Source: Steroidobacteraceae bacterium
GTDB taxonomy: Bacteria > Pseudomonadota > Gammaproteobacteria > Steroidobacterales > Steroidobacteraceae
Assembly: GCA_019187185.1 (NCBI GenBank)
Contig: JABAQU010000008.1
Location: 1 to 64,000, forward strand
Reading direction: 5' to 3'
DNA length: 64,000 nt
In this document: positions 8,122-16,283 of the stretch, piece by piece
Position numbering within the stretch: position 1 is the first letter of the stretch
Layout of the letters: each line of letters starts with the position of its first letter
Made by a program: the position numbers and the translations under genes
Notes under the pieces: model-generated
The model's input: the letters and a program-made list of their open reading frames with translations, nothing else
Told to the model about the DNA's origin: nothing
Databases searched by the model: none

Positions 8122-10206
8122 ATGCCGCAGCCCACGCACCTCGAGAAGCTGAACGCCGCGCAGCGCCAGGCGGTGACCTGGGGAGAGCCGCGCGGCGCGC
8201 AGGGTTTCCGGTCCGGGCCGCTGCTGATCATCGCCGGCGCCGGCACCGGCAAGACCAACACGCTCGCGCACCGCGTCGCCCACCTCGCGCTCCATGGCGT
8301 CGATCCGGCGCGCATCCTGATGCTCACTTTCACGCGGCGCGCGGCACTCGAGATGCGCAGGCGCGCGCACGAGATCGCGAAGGCCGCCCTCAACGAGACG
8401 CTCGGCGGCGTGGGGCAGGCGATCGCGCAGCGGCTCGGATGGGCGGGAACCTTCCATTCGATCGGCAACCGGCTGCTGCGCCACTATGCGCCGCAGCTCG
8501 CGCTCGATCCGCAGTTCTCGGTGATGGACCGGGCGGATGCGGCGGACCTGATCGACGGCCTGCGCCACGAGCTCGGGTACACGCGCAAGGAACAGCGCTT
8601 TCCGCGCAAGGACACGTGCCTCGCGATCTATTCGTACCGGGTCAACACGCAGAAGTCGCTGAAGGAAACGCTCGAGCAGCAGTATCCCTGGTGCCTGTCG
8701 TGGGAGGAGGATCTCGCGAAGCTCTTCCGCACCTATGTCGAGCGCAAGCAGAAGTTCGCGATCCTCGACTACGACGACCTGCTGCTCTACTGGCATGTGC
8801 TGATGAGCGAGCCGGCGCTCGCGCAGCATGTCGGCACGCATTTCGACCATGTGCTCGTCGACGAATTCCAGGATACGAACCGCCTGCAGGCGGAGATCCT
8901 CTACCGGCTCACGCCGCAGGGCGAAGGCCTCACGGTGGTCGGCGACGATGCGCAGGCGATCTATTCGTTCCGCGCGGCGACAGTCGAGAACATCCTCGGG
9001 TTTCCCGCGCGCTTCTCGCCGCCGGCCGAGATCGTCAAGCTCGCGCAGAACTACCGTTCCACGCAGGCCGTGCTCGACGTGTCGAACGCGCTGATGGCCG
9101 AGGCGCCGAAGCAGTTCAGGAAGCACCTTTTGTCGCTGCGCGGCGTGGGGTCGCGGCCGCGGCTCGTGGCGGTCGACGACCTGCCGACGCAGGCCGAGTA
9201 TGTCTGCACGCAGGTGCTGAAGGCGCGCGAAGCGAACGTGCCGCTCAGGCGCCAGGCGGTGCTGTTTCGTTCCGCGAGCCACAGCGACCTTCTCGAGATC
9301 GAGCTGTCGAAACGCAAGATTCCGTTCATCAAGTATGGCGGCCTCAAGTTTCTCGAGGCCGCGCACGTCAAGGACCTGATCGCGATCCTTCGCTGGATCG
9401 ACAACCCGCGCAATGCGATGGCGGGCTTTCGCGTGCTGCAGCTGCTGAAGGGCATGGGCCCCGCCAATGCGCGCCGCGCGCTCGACCATCTCGTGAACGA
9501 GGGCGGCAGCTTCACGGCATTGCGCACCTTCGAGCCGCCTGCCGAGTGCGCGATCGACTGGAAGAAGCTGGTCGAACTGGTCGTCACGCTCGGGGATCCG
9601 CAGTTGCCGTGGCCGGGCCAGGTAAACCAGGTGCGCACCTGGTATCGCCCGCATCTCGAGCGGCTCTATGAGCACGTGCACACGCGCATCGGCGATCTCG
9701 ACCAGCTCGAACTGCTGTCGGGCCAGTACCCGTCACGGGAGCGCTTCATCACCGAGCTCACGCTCGATCCCCCGCAGGCGAGTGGCGACCTCGCCGGCCA
9801 GCCGCTCCTCGACGAGGACTACCTCGTGCTCTCCACGGTGCATTCGGCAAAGGGCATGGAATGGGACACCGTGTACGTGCTGAATGTGGTCGACGGCAGC
9901 TTCCCGTCCGAATTCGCGACCGGGCACACCGAGACGATCGAGGAGGAGCGCCGGCTCCTCTATGTCGCGATGACGCGCGCCCGCGAGGACCTGCACCTCG
10001 TGCAGCCGCTGCGGTTCCCGTTGACGCAGCAGCCGAAGCAGGGTGACGCGCATGTCTATGGCGGCCGCAGCCGCTTCATGACCGACAAGGTGCTGAAAGC
10101 GCTCGACAGCGTGTCGTTCCAGGGCGCACGGCTCAGCGATGCGCCGCTCGCCGACGCGGGCCAGGCGGCGCTCGATGCCGCCCAGCGCATCAAGAACATG
10201 TGGTAG
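8122..10206 (+). CDS. UvrD/Rep-family ATP-dependent DNA helicase
   Basis: 694 residues, superfamily 1A helicase (3'-5' DNA unwinding). Visible motifs in order: Q-motif region LNAAQRQAV (9-17), Walker A GAGTGKT (39-45), motif Ia LTFTRRAA, Walker B VDEFQDTN (about 245), motif III GDDAQAIYSFR, motif IV QNYRST (about 308), motif V LSTVHSAKGMEWD (about 570) and motif VI VAMTRARED (about 615). It is shorter than E. coli UvrD (720) and its C-terminal region differs, so I do not assign it to UvrD, Rep or PcrA proper; a second, specialised repair or replication-restart helicase is likely. The start used gives the normal N-terminus; upstream in-frame codons overlap the divergent promoter region. Confidence 0.88.
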   Translation: MPQPTHLEKLNAAQRQAVTWGEPRGAQGFRSGPLLIIAGAGTGKTNTLAHRVAHLALHGVDPARILMLTFTRRAALEMRRRAHEIAKAALNETLGGVGQAIAQRLGWAGTFHSIGNRLLRHYAPQLALDPQFSVMDRADAADLIDGLRHELGYTRKEQRFPRKDTCLAIYSYRVNTQKSLKETLEQQYPWCLSWEEDLAKLFRTYVERKQKFAILDYDDLLLYWHVLMSEPALAQHVGTHFDHVLVDEFQDTNRLQAEILYRLTPQGEGLTVVGDDAQAIYSFRAATVENILGFPARFSPPAEIVKLAQNYRSTQAVLDVSNALMAEAPKQFRKHLLSLRGVGSRPRLVAVDDLPTQAEYVCTQVLKAREANVPLRRQAVLFRSASHSDLLEIELSKRKIPFIKYGGLKFLEAAHVKDLIAILRWIDNPRNAMAGFRVLQLLKGMGPANARRALDHLVNEGGSFTALRTFEPPAECAIDWKKLVELVVTLGDPQLPWPGQVNQVRTWYRPHLERLYEHVHTRIGDLDQLELLSGQYPSRERFITELTLDPPQASGDLAGQPLLDEDYLVLSTVHSAKGMEWDTVYVLNVVDGSFPSEFATGHTETIEEERRLLYVAMTRAREDLHLVQPLRFPLTQQPKQGDAHVYGGRSRFMTDKVLKALDSVSFQGARLSDAPLADAGQAALDAAQRIKNMW

Positions 10207-10209
10207 CCG

Positions 10210-11022
10210 TCAGCGCGCCGTCGGCTTGATGAACTTCAGCGTGAAGCGGTCGCTCTCGCCGATCTCCGCGTACTTCGCGCGATCGTTATCACCCATCGCG
10301 TAGGTCGGCGGCAGCGTCCAGACGCCCTTCTCGTAGTCCTTCGTGTCCTTCGGGTTCGCGTTGACCTCGGATTTCGCGACGAGGCGAAAGCCTGCCGCCT
10401 CGATCATCCGGATGGCGTACGCTTCGTTCACGTAGCCGCTCTTCGCCTTCGGGTCCTGTTCGACAGCCGGATTGCCGCGATGCTCGACGACGCCGAGCAC
10501 GCCGCCGGGTTTCAGCGCCCTGTACATCGCCGCAAAGGCGGCCGGCGCGAAGTCGCGCCCCATCCAGTTGTGGATGTTGCGGAACGTGACGACGAGGTCG
10601 GCGCTGCCCGGTGGCGCAATCTCGGACGCGTTGCCCGGGGCGAGTGCGGTCACGGTGACCTTGCCGTAGAGGTCTGGTCGTGCGGCGAGCTTCTCCAAAT
10701 AGCTCTTCGGCGGCGGCACGACCTGCGCGGCGTAGAACTTGCCTTTTTCCGCGACGAGCGGCGCGAGGATTTCCGTGTACCAGCCGCCGCCGGGCCACAC
10801 CTCGACGACCGTTTGTTCGGGACGAATGCCGAAGAAGAGCAGTGTTTCCTTCGGATGCCGGTAGACATCGCGCGCACGATTGGCCGCGCTGCGCTGGTCG
10901 CCGGCGAGGACGCGGTCGAGATCGGCCGCCGTCGCGGAACGGGTGCTCGTGGTGGTCGCGCACGCAGTCACGGCGAGGGACGCCGCCAGCAGCATGGTCA
11001 TCGACTTCAGCACGTGAGCCAT
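10210..11022 (-). CDS. Exported methyltransferase-like lipoprotein
   Basis: 270 residues. The N-terminus is a clear lipoprotein signal (LAVTAC, Cys 21), then a class I methyltransferase-like fold: a motif I region VVEVWPGGGWYTEIL (about 71-85), an acidic/hydrophobic SADLVVTFRNIHNW segment (motif IV region) and ALKPGGVLGVVEHR. Similar exported proteins annotated as SAM-dependent methyltransferases are common in proteobacteria, but S-adenosylmethionine is not expected in the periplasm, so the fold may have another ligand. A GGGAGA site precedes the ATG by six bases. It converges on the helicase gene with only three bases between them. Confidence 0.75.
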   Translation of the reverse strand: MAHVLKSMTMLLAASLAVTACATTTSTRSATAADLDRVLAGDQRSAANRARDVYRHPKETLLFFGIRPEQTVVEVWPGGGWYTEILAPLVAEKGKFYAAQVVPPPKSYLEKLAARPDLYGKVTVTALAPGNASEIAPPGSADLVVTFRNIHNWMGRDFAPAAFAAMYRALKPGGVLGVVEHRGNPAVEQDPKAKSGYVNEAYAIRMIEAAGFRLVAKSEVNANPKDTKDYEKGVWTLPPTYAMGDNDRAKYAEIGESDRFTLKFIKPTAR

Positions 11023-11061
11023 CGGCGGTCTCCCGGGGTCTCGGATCGCTACCGTACCAGA

Positions 11062-11343
11062 TCAGCGGCGGTAGGGGCCGCCGTTGCCGCGTGGTCGCTG
11101 CGGGCGCTCCTGCGCCTCGTTGACGCGCAGTGCGCGGCCGTTCATCTCGCGGCCGTTCATCGCCTGGATGGCCGTCTGCGCCGCGGGCTGCGGCATCTCG
11201 ACGAAGCCGAAGCCGCGGGGGCGCCCCGTGTCGCGATCGTTGATCAGCTTGACCGACTCGACGGTACCGTGTGGCTCGAAGAGGGCGCGTACATCCTGTT
11301 CGGTGGCCGAGAACGGCAGGTTCCCAACATAGATCGTCGTCAT
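11062..11343 (-). CDS. RRM-domain RNA-binding protein
   Basis: 93 residues: one RNA recognition motif plus a short basic tail. RNP-2 is IYVGNL (4-9) and RNP-1 is RGFGFVEM (about 43-50), with the aromatic residues that stack on RNA bases. Such single-RRM proteins occur in cyanobacteria and some proteobacteria and probably bind single-stranded RNA as chaperones. The tail is rich in Gln/Arg/Pro/Gly. The start ATG is preceded by GACGGG. It lies between the DUF1838 gene and the exported methyltransferase gene on the same strand, with modest gaps. Confidence 0.85.
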   Translation of the reverse strand: MTTIYVGNLPFSATEQDVRALFEPHGTVESVKLINDRDTGRPRGFGFVEMPQPAAQTAIQAMNGREMNGRALRVNEAQERPQRPRGNGGPYRR

Positions 11344-11438
11344 CCCGTCATCCCATCTGAAAGGCGGACGCAACGATGCTACCCCGGCGTTCGCGGGCAA
11401 GTAAACCGGGGCCGCGCAGGGCCCGGCCCCGGTCGCAC

Positions 11439-12341
11439 TCAGTGGCGCTTTGCGGGCGCCGGCGGCGGAACCTGCTTCTGGAAATAGGTCCAGCTCGTCT
11501 CGTTCGGGCGCGTGTCGTCGCCCGGCGGCGGCGACTTGTACTGCGGATAGTTCGTCTCGATCTCGTGCCGCAGCACCGCAGGCAAGTCCTCGTAGCGGTC
11601 GATCTTGCGCCCGGTCGTGTGGAAGTACACGAGACCCTGGCGCCCGCCCATTTCCATCCACGGCAGCCAGTTCGACTGGCGCACCCAGGCGACGCGGACG
11701 TTTGCGGTATTGCGCTTGTCGTTCACGAGGTCGGACACGTCGCCGAGGAAATTGAACATCTCGGTCGCGTGGTATTTCCCGCCGATGTAGTCCTGATAGG
11801 GGCCCGCGAGCGGATTCGGATAGAACAGCGGAATGGTCAGCGTGAGCCACCACTGGTCGCCGAGCGTGTCGGCGGACCATTTCACCGGCTGGCCGTCGCG
11901 CCCGACCGGAAACATCGGCGGCTGGTTCACCGGGTCGTTGGCGATGTGCAGGACGTTGACGGTCTTGCCGGTCCACGGGTTCACCCAGGTCTTCAGCACC
12001 TCGCGCGTCTTCGGGTCCATGTAGAGCAGGAGTTCGCGCGACACGAGACGCCAGCCGGTGCCCTTGACGGGATCCTTCACCGTCACGCAGGCGCGGATGT
12101 TCATCGCCTCGACGTGGAACAGCTTGCGGTCGGGTTCGCCCTCGACGCGGCTCCACATGCCGCCGTTCCAGTAATAGATCACCGGCTCGTTGTCCTTCAC
12201 CGAGCACTGCACCTTGCGCATCGCGACGGTGGCGCCTTCGGGTGTCGACAGATCGATCCTGCCCGCCTGTGCGACGCCGGCGGCGGCGAGGAGTGCCGCG
12301 GCGGCGAGAAGCCGCGACGGGGTGCGCTGCATATGGGTCAT
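11439..12341 (-). CDS. DUF1838 family exported protein
   Basis: 300 residues with a cleavable signal peptide (Ala-rich core ending AGVAQA, about residue 26). The mature part is rich in Trp, Tyr and Asn (for example YYWNGGMWSRVEGE and TWVNPWTGK), which matches the DUF1838 family of secreted proteins of unknown function, found in marine and soil proteobacteria. No catalytic residues can be named. AGAGGA lies about eight bases before the ATG; an alternative start three codons later is possible. It ends in a proline-rich tail (about 290-300). Confidence 0.75.
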   Translation of the reverse strand: MTHMQRTPSRLLAAAALLAAAGVAQAGRIDLSTPEGATVAMRKVQCSVKDNEPVIYYWNGGMWSRVEGEPDRKLFHVEAMNIRACVTVKDPVKGTGWRLVSRELLLYMDPKTREVLKTWVNPWTGKTVNVLHIANDPVNQPPMFPVGRDGQPVKWSADTLGDQWWLTLTIPLFYPNPLAGPYQDYIGGKYHATEMFNFLGDVSDLVNDKRNTANVRVAWVRQSNWLPWMEMGGRQGLVYFHTTGRKIDRYEDLPAVLRHEIETNYPQYKSPPPGDDTRPNETSWTYFQKQVPPPAPAKRH

Positions 12342-12358
12342 CGTGGGAGTCCTCTCAT

Positions 12359-12376
12359 TGTCATGTCCCTATGACA
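12359..12376. promoter_or_regulatory. Short palindrome upstream of the DUF1838 gene
   Basis: TGTCAT and ATGACA form a perfect six-base inverted repeat around the six-base centre GTCCCT. It lies in the 37-base gap between the UPF0016 stop and the DUF1838 start, 17 bases before the latter, where an operator or promoter could sit. A six-base arm can occur by chance. Confidence 0.25.
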
Positions 12377-12378
12377 TT

Positions 12379-12669
12379 CTAGCCATGCCAGCCGCGCAGT
12401 GCGCCGTAGAGTGTCCAGGCGCCGATCGCGACGAAGCCGACGCCGGCCGCGATGTGCAGGTAGCGCACCGGCACGAACTTCGACACGACGCTGCCGGCGA
12501 GCACGGCGAGCGCCGTCGAGACGATGAGCGCGAGCGCCGCCGCCGTGAACACGCTCACGCGCCCGAATCTCGCTTCCGACGCGTAGAGCAGCGTCGCGAG
12601 CTGCGTCTTGTCGCCGAGTTCGGCCATGAACACCGTGCCGAACACGAGCAGGAACGTGCGGGTATCCAC
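12379..12669 (-). CDS. UPF0016/GDT1 family half-size transporter
   Basis: 96 residues, three hydrophobic helices. The family signature E-x-G-D-K-T is present once, ELGDKTQLATLLYA (about 17-30), where full-length GDT1/TMEM165 proteins carry two copies. Members move Mn2+ or Ca2+ across the membrane, and half-size bacterial versions are expected to work as dimers. The start is a GTG one base after the speA stop (TGA-C-GTG), so its translation is probably coupled to SpeA. No second half-gene lies next to it. Confidence 0.8.
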   Translation of the reverse strand: MDTRTFLLVFGTVFMAELGDKTQLATLLYASEARFGRVSVFTAAALALIVSTALAVLAGSVVSKFVPVRYLHIAAGVGFVAIGAWTLYGALRGWHG

Positions 12670-12670
12670 G

Positions 12671-14620
12671 TCAGGCCGGCTCCAGGTACGCGTAGCCGTT
12701 CAGCTCGCCCTCGTAGAAGCGCTTCAGCGCCTGGCTTTCGCCGATCGTCATGCGGCCGTCGCGGATCGCGCGCTCGCAGTCGCGCGCCAGTGCCGGATAG
12801 AGTTCCTCGACGTCGTATTCCATGTACTCGAGCACCTTGTTGGCGGTGTCGCCCTTGACGATCTCGTCGATCGCCCAGCCACCGTTCTCGTGCAGGCGGA
12901 TGTGCACCACGTGGGTGTCGCCGAACAGGTTGTGCAGGTCGCCGAGGGTCTCCTGGTACGCGCCGACGAGGAACGCGGCGAGGTAGTACTCGCCACCCGG
13001 CGCCACCTCGTGCAGCTCGAGCGTGCGCTTCACCTCGCGCTGCGAGACGAAGCGGTCGATCTTGCCGTCCGAATCGCAGGTGATGTCGGCGATCACGCCC
13101 TTTCTCGTCGGGCGCTCGTCGAGGCGGTGGATCGGCACGATCGGGAACAGCTGGTCGATCGCCCAGCTGTCGGGCAGCGACTGGAACACCGAGAAATTGC
13201 AGAAATAGATGTCGGAGAGGATCTCCTCGAGCCCGGCGAGTTCCTCCGGGACCTCGCCGACCTTGCGGCAGTAGTCGCGCAGGCGGGCGCAGGTCGCCCA
13301 GAAGAGCCGTTCGGCGAGGCCGCGGATCGCGAGCGACAGGAGCCCGAGGTTGAACATCTGCAGGACCTGCTCGCGGGCGGTGAGCGCATCGTGGTAGCAC
13401 TCCACGAGCTGCCGCGGGCCGATGCCGTTGTATGCCTCGAACAGGTCCTGCACGGGCTGCGGCAGCTCCGCGCCGCCGTCGTAGTCGCGCGCGATGTCGC
13501 CCGAGACGCGGAAGCGGTCGAGCGCCGAGGTGCCGAGCGTGTCGAAGATCAGCACGCTGTGCGGCGCGGCGATCGCGCGGCCGGATTCGCTGACGATCAT
13601 CGGGTGCGCGATGCCGCGGGCCTTGCACACGCTCGCGATGCGGTAGACGACATCGTTCGCGTACTCGGCGATCGTGTAGTTCATCGACGAGGGGAAGTTC
13701 GTGCCGCTGCCGTCGTAGTCCACGCCGAGCCCGCCGCCGACATCGATGTAGCGCAGGCCCGCGCCGAGATTCGACAGTTCCGCGTACACGTGCGCGAGTT
13801 CGTTGATCGCGTCCTTGACCCGGCGGATGTCCTGCAGCTGGCTGCCCGGATGGCAGTGCACGAGCTGCAGGCAATCGAGCATCCCGCGCGCTCGCAGGAC
13901 CTCGACCGCTTCCAGGATCTCGGTGATGAAGAGGCCGAACTTCGATTTCTCGCCGGCCGAATCGCGCCACCGCCCCGAACCCTCGCTCGCGAGCTTGACG
14001 CGCACGCCGATGCGCGGGCGCACGCCGTAGCGCTCCGCGTGGTCCAGGATCAGGCGCAGTTCGTCGAAATTCTCGACGACCGGGATGATCGTGCGCCCGA
14101 GCTTGGTCGCGAGGATCACCGCCTCGATGTAGCTGTCGTCCTTGAAGCCGTTGCAGACGATCAGGCGGTCCGACGACCCCTCGGTCATCGCCATGACCGC
14201 GAGCAGCTCCGGCTTCGAGCCCACTTCGAGCCCGAAGCCGTGCTCGGCGCCGTAGCGGAACACTTCCTCGACGACGAGGCGCTGCTGGTTCACCTTGATC
14301 GGAAAGACGGCCGCGTAGGTGTTGCCGTACTCGTTCTCCGCGATCGCGTGGGCAAACGCCTCGGCGAGGTGACGCAGGCGGTGCGCGAGGATATCGGAGA
14401 AGCGCACGACCACCGGAGTCGTCAGGTCGCGGGCCTTGAGGCCCTGCACGACCTCGTACAGGTCGATCTCGCGTGCTTTCGACGTATCGGGGCGCACGAC
14501 GATGTGGCCCGCGTCGTTCACGCCGAAGTAGCCCTTGCCCCACGCGTCGACCTGGTAGAGCTCGGCCGAGTCCTCGGTGCCCCAGGACGGCGAACGCCCC
14601 GGCTTCGGTTCAGCGGCCAC
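12671..14620 (-). CDS. speA: Biosynthetic arginine decarboxylase
   Basis: 649 residues, close to the 658 of E. coli SpeA. A group IV PLP-dependent decarboxylase that converts arginine to agmatine, the first step of the agmatine route to putrescine. The PLP lysine is in VFPIKVNQQ (Lys 109); the later HCHPGSQ, YIDVGGGLGVDYDGS and ISESGRAI-type segments are as in the alanine racemase-fold decarboxylases, and a CDSDGKID segment supplies the agmatine-end cysteine/aspartate. The GTG start has GGAG six bases upstream and matches the family N-terminus; the longer frame runs into the sseA end. Homospermidine synthase, which uses putrescine, lies 1.7 kb away. Confidence 0.93.
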   Translation of the reverse strand: MAAEPKPGRSPSWGTEDSAELYQVDAWGKGYFGVNDAGHIVVRPDTSKAREIDLYEVVQGLKARDLTTPVVVRFSDILAHRLRHLAEAFAHAIAENEYGNTYAAVFPIKVNQQRLVVEEVFRYGAEHGFGLEVGSKPELLAVMAMTEGSSDRLIVCNGFKDDSYIEAVILATKLGRTIIPVVENFDELRLILDHAERYGVRPRIGVRVKLASEGSGRWRDSAGEKSKFGLFITEILEAVEVLRARGMLDCLQLVHCHPGSQLQDIRRVKDAINELAHVYAELSNLGAGLRYIDVGGGLGVDYDGSGTNFPSSMNYTIAEYANDVVYRIASVCKARGIAHPMIVSESGRAIAAPHSVLIFDTLGTSALDRFRVSGDIARDYDGGAELPQPVQDLFEAYNGIGPRQLVECYHDALTAREQVLQMFNLGLLSLAIRGLAERLFWATCARLRDYCRKVGEVPEELAGLEEILSDIYFCNFSVFQSLPDSWAIDQLFPIVPIHRLDERPTRKGVIADITCDSDGKIDRFVSQREVKRTLELHEVAPGGEYYLAAFLVGAYQETLGDLHNLFGDTHVVHIRLHENGGWAIDEIVKGDTANKVLEYMEYDVEELYPALARDCERAIRDGRMTIGESQALKRFYEGELNGYAYLEPA

Positions 14621-14657
14621 GGACGGCTCCGGAAAAAAGGGCGCGCACGATAGCAAA

Positions 14658-15524
14658 TCAGCCGGGGCGCGTCGCGTCGGGCACGCCGGTCTCGACGGGC
14701 CGCGCCGGATCGCGCACCCATTCGCTCCACGAGCCGGCGTAGAGGCGAGCGCCCGGCAGGCCGGCGTGCTCGAGCGCAAGCAGGTTGTGGCACGCCGTCA
14801 CGCCGGAGCCGCACATCGACACGACCTCCGTCGCGGGCTGACCGGCGAGCAGTGCTTCCCATTGCTCGAGCAAGGCCTGCGCGGGCAGGAATCGGCCGTC
14901 CGGGCCGAGATTGGTGGTGAACGGCCGGCTCTGCGCGCCCGGCACATGGCCCGCGACCGGGTCCAGCGTCTCGTTCTGCCCCGCGAAACGGTCGGCGCCG
15001 CGCGCATCGACCAGCCGCAAGCCACCACCCGAGAGCAGCTTGACGAGCTCGTCGGTCGTGACAGTGCGATCGACCTGGACGTGCGGTGTGTAGAGCCGGG
15101 GGTCGCGCCGGCGGACATGGGTCTCGACGGCACCGCCGGCTGCGAGCCACGCGGCGTAGCCGCCGTTCAGCACGGCGACGGCCTCGTGCCCGAGCCAGCG
15201 CAGCATCCACCAGGCGCGCGCGGCATAGGCGCCGGGGCCGGCGTCGTAGGCGATCACCTGTACGTTCGAATTGATGCCCCAGCGGCCGAACGTGATCGCG
15301 AGGCGATCCGGGGCAGGCAGCGGGTGGCGCCCGGTCGCGGGGCCGGGCGGGCCCGACAGGTCGCGCTCGAGGTGGGCGTACTGTGCGCCGGGGATATGCC
15401 CCTCGGCATACAGGGCGGCGCCGGCTTCGCTCGCGGCGAGCTCGAAACGGCAGTCGAGAATGACCACTTCCGGGCGCCCGAGCAGCGCGCCGAGCTGGGA
15501 GACGTCGATGAGCGTCGAATACAT
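14658..15524 (-). CDS. sseA: 3-mercaptopyruvate sulfurtransferase (rhodanese)
   Basis: 288 residues with two rhodanese domains. The N-terminal domain (about 1-135) is non-catalytic; the C-terminal one holds the active loop CGSGVTA with Cys 238. That loop sequence is the 3-mercaptopyruvate sulfurtransferase type rather than the CRKGVTA-type of thiosulfate sulfurtransferases. It transfers sulfur from mercaptopyruvate to thiol or cyanide acceptors in the cytosol. Its start is 42 bases from the divergent GST gene, so both promoters sit in that gap; the stop is 37 bases before the speA start. Confidence 0.88.
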   Translation of the reverse strand: MYSTLIDVSQLGALLGRPEVVILDCRFELAASEAGAALYAEGHIPGAQYAHLERDLSGPPGPATGRHPLPAPDRLAITFGRWGINSNVQVIAYDAGPGAYAARAWWMLRWLGHEAVAVLNGGYAAWLAAGGAVETHVRRRDPRLYTPHVQVDRTVTTDELVKLLSGGGLRLVDARGADRFAGQNETLDPVAGHVPGAQSRPFTTNLGPDGRFLPAQALLEQWEALLAGQPATEVVSMCGSGVTACHNLLALEHAGLPGARLYAGSWSEWVRDPARPVETGVPDATRPG

Positions 15525-15531
15525 GCGACAA

Positions 15532-15560
15532 TTCTCGACCGAAATCGCTGCCACTACAAT
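15532..15560 (+). promoter_or_regulatory. Candidate promoter giving a leaderless GST transcript
   Basis: TTCTCG (15532-15537) and TACAAT (15555-15560) are 17 bases apart. The -10 ends six bases before the ATG at 15567, so transcription would begin at or within a base of the start codon. The -10 matches five of six consensus positions. Confidence 0.45.
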
Positions 15561-15566
15561 TTGGAC

Positions 15567-16232
15567 ATGATCGACGTCTACTGGGGGAGCGGCAGCCCGT
15601 ATTCCTGGCGGGTGCTGCTCGCGCTCGAACACAAGCGGCTCGAATACCGCAGCCACGTGCTGCAGTTCTCGTTGCAGGAGCACAAGGCGCCGCACATCGT
15701 CGCGATGAATCCGCGCGGCCGCCTGCCGATCCTGAAGCACGACGACTACGTCTGCTTCGAATCGGTCGCGGTGCTGTACTACCTCGACCTGAAATATCCC
15801 GAGCCGCCGATCTTCGGCCGCACGCCCGAGGAAGCCGGCGTGATCATGCGCGTCATCTGCGAGTTCGAGGCATATGCCGAAGACGCGCTGATGAAGATCG
15901 TGCACGCGTTGTTCGAGGGCGGCGTCAACGAGAGCAATGTCGGCGAGCTGACGCGGGCGATGCTCGCTGTCGCGAGCGAGGCCCGCACGATCGAAGGACG
16001 ATTGTCGAAGGGCGACTGGATCGTCGGTGATGCCTACTCCGCCGCCGACATCGTGATCTATCCCGCGATCCGGGTGCTGCTGCGCGCACTCGGCAAGCCG
16101 GGCGCCACGGTGCTCGCCTCGCGCTTCCTGCCGGTCGAGGTGAACTATCCCGCGCTCGGTCGCTGGCTCGATCGTGTCGCCGCGCTGCCGGGTCACGACA
16201 GGACCTGGCCGCCTCACTGGGGCACCGCCTGA
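15567..16232 (+). CDS. Glutathione S-transferase family protein
   Basis: 221 residues. The N-terminal thioredoxin-like domain has YWGSGSPYSWRVLLALEHK, with the Ser/Tyr region near the glutathione site, and RLPILKHDDYVCFESVAVLYYL with the conserved Pro and Glu-Ser pair. The C-terminal domain is helical, with YSAADIVIYP in the usual N-capping-box region. The likely role is glutathione conjugation or reduction in the cytosol; the substrate is unknown. It is divergent from sseA and transcribed toward homospermidine synthase. Confidence 0.85.
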   Translation: MIDVYWGSGSPYSWRVLLALEHKRLEYRSHVLQFSLQEHKAPHIVAMNPRGRLPILKHDDYVCFESVAVLYYLDLKYPEPPIFGRTPEEAGVIMRVICEFEAYAEDALMKIVHALFEGGVNESNVGELTRAMLAVASEARTIEGRLSKGDWIVGDAYSAADIVIYPAIRVLLRALGKPGATVLASRFLPVEVNYPALGRWLDRVAALPGHDRTWPPHWGTA

Positions 16233-16270
16233 TCGGCGCGCGCGAACTGGCGGGCATGGGGCCCGGTTGA

Positions 16271-16276
16271 TACCCT
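16271..16276 (+). promoter_or_regulatory. -10-like hexamer before homospermidine synthase
   Basis: TACCCT ends seven bases before the ATG at 16284; no Shine-Dalgarno sequence is present. A weak CTGGCG lies 18 bases upstream. Same spacing as at 15555 and 53653. Confidence 0.3.
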
Positions 16277-16283
16277 TGCGCGC

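Noticed and set aside
14621..14657. A-rich run (read as T-run on the minus strand) upstream of speA as an sseA terminator
   Set aside because: No stable GC-rich stem directly precedes the T-run, so I do not call a terminator.
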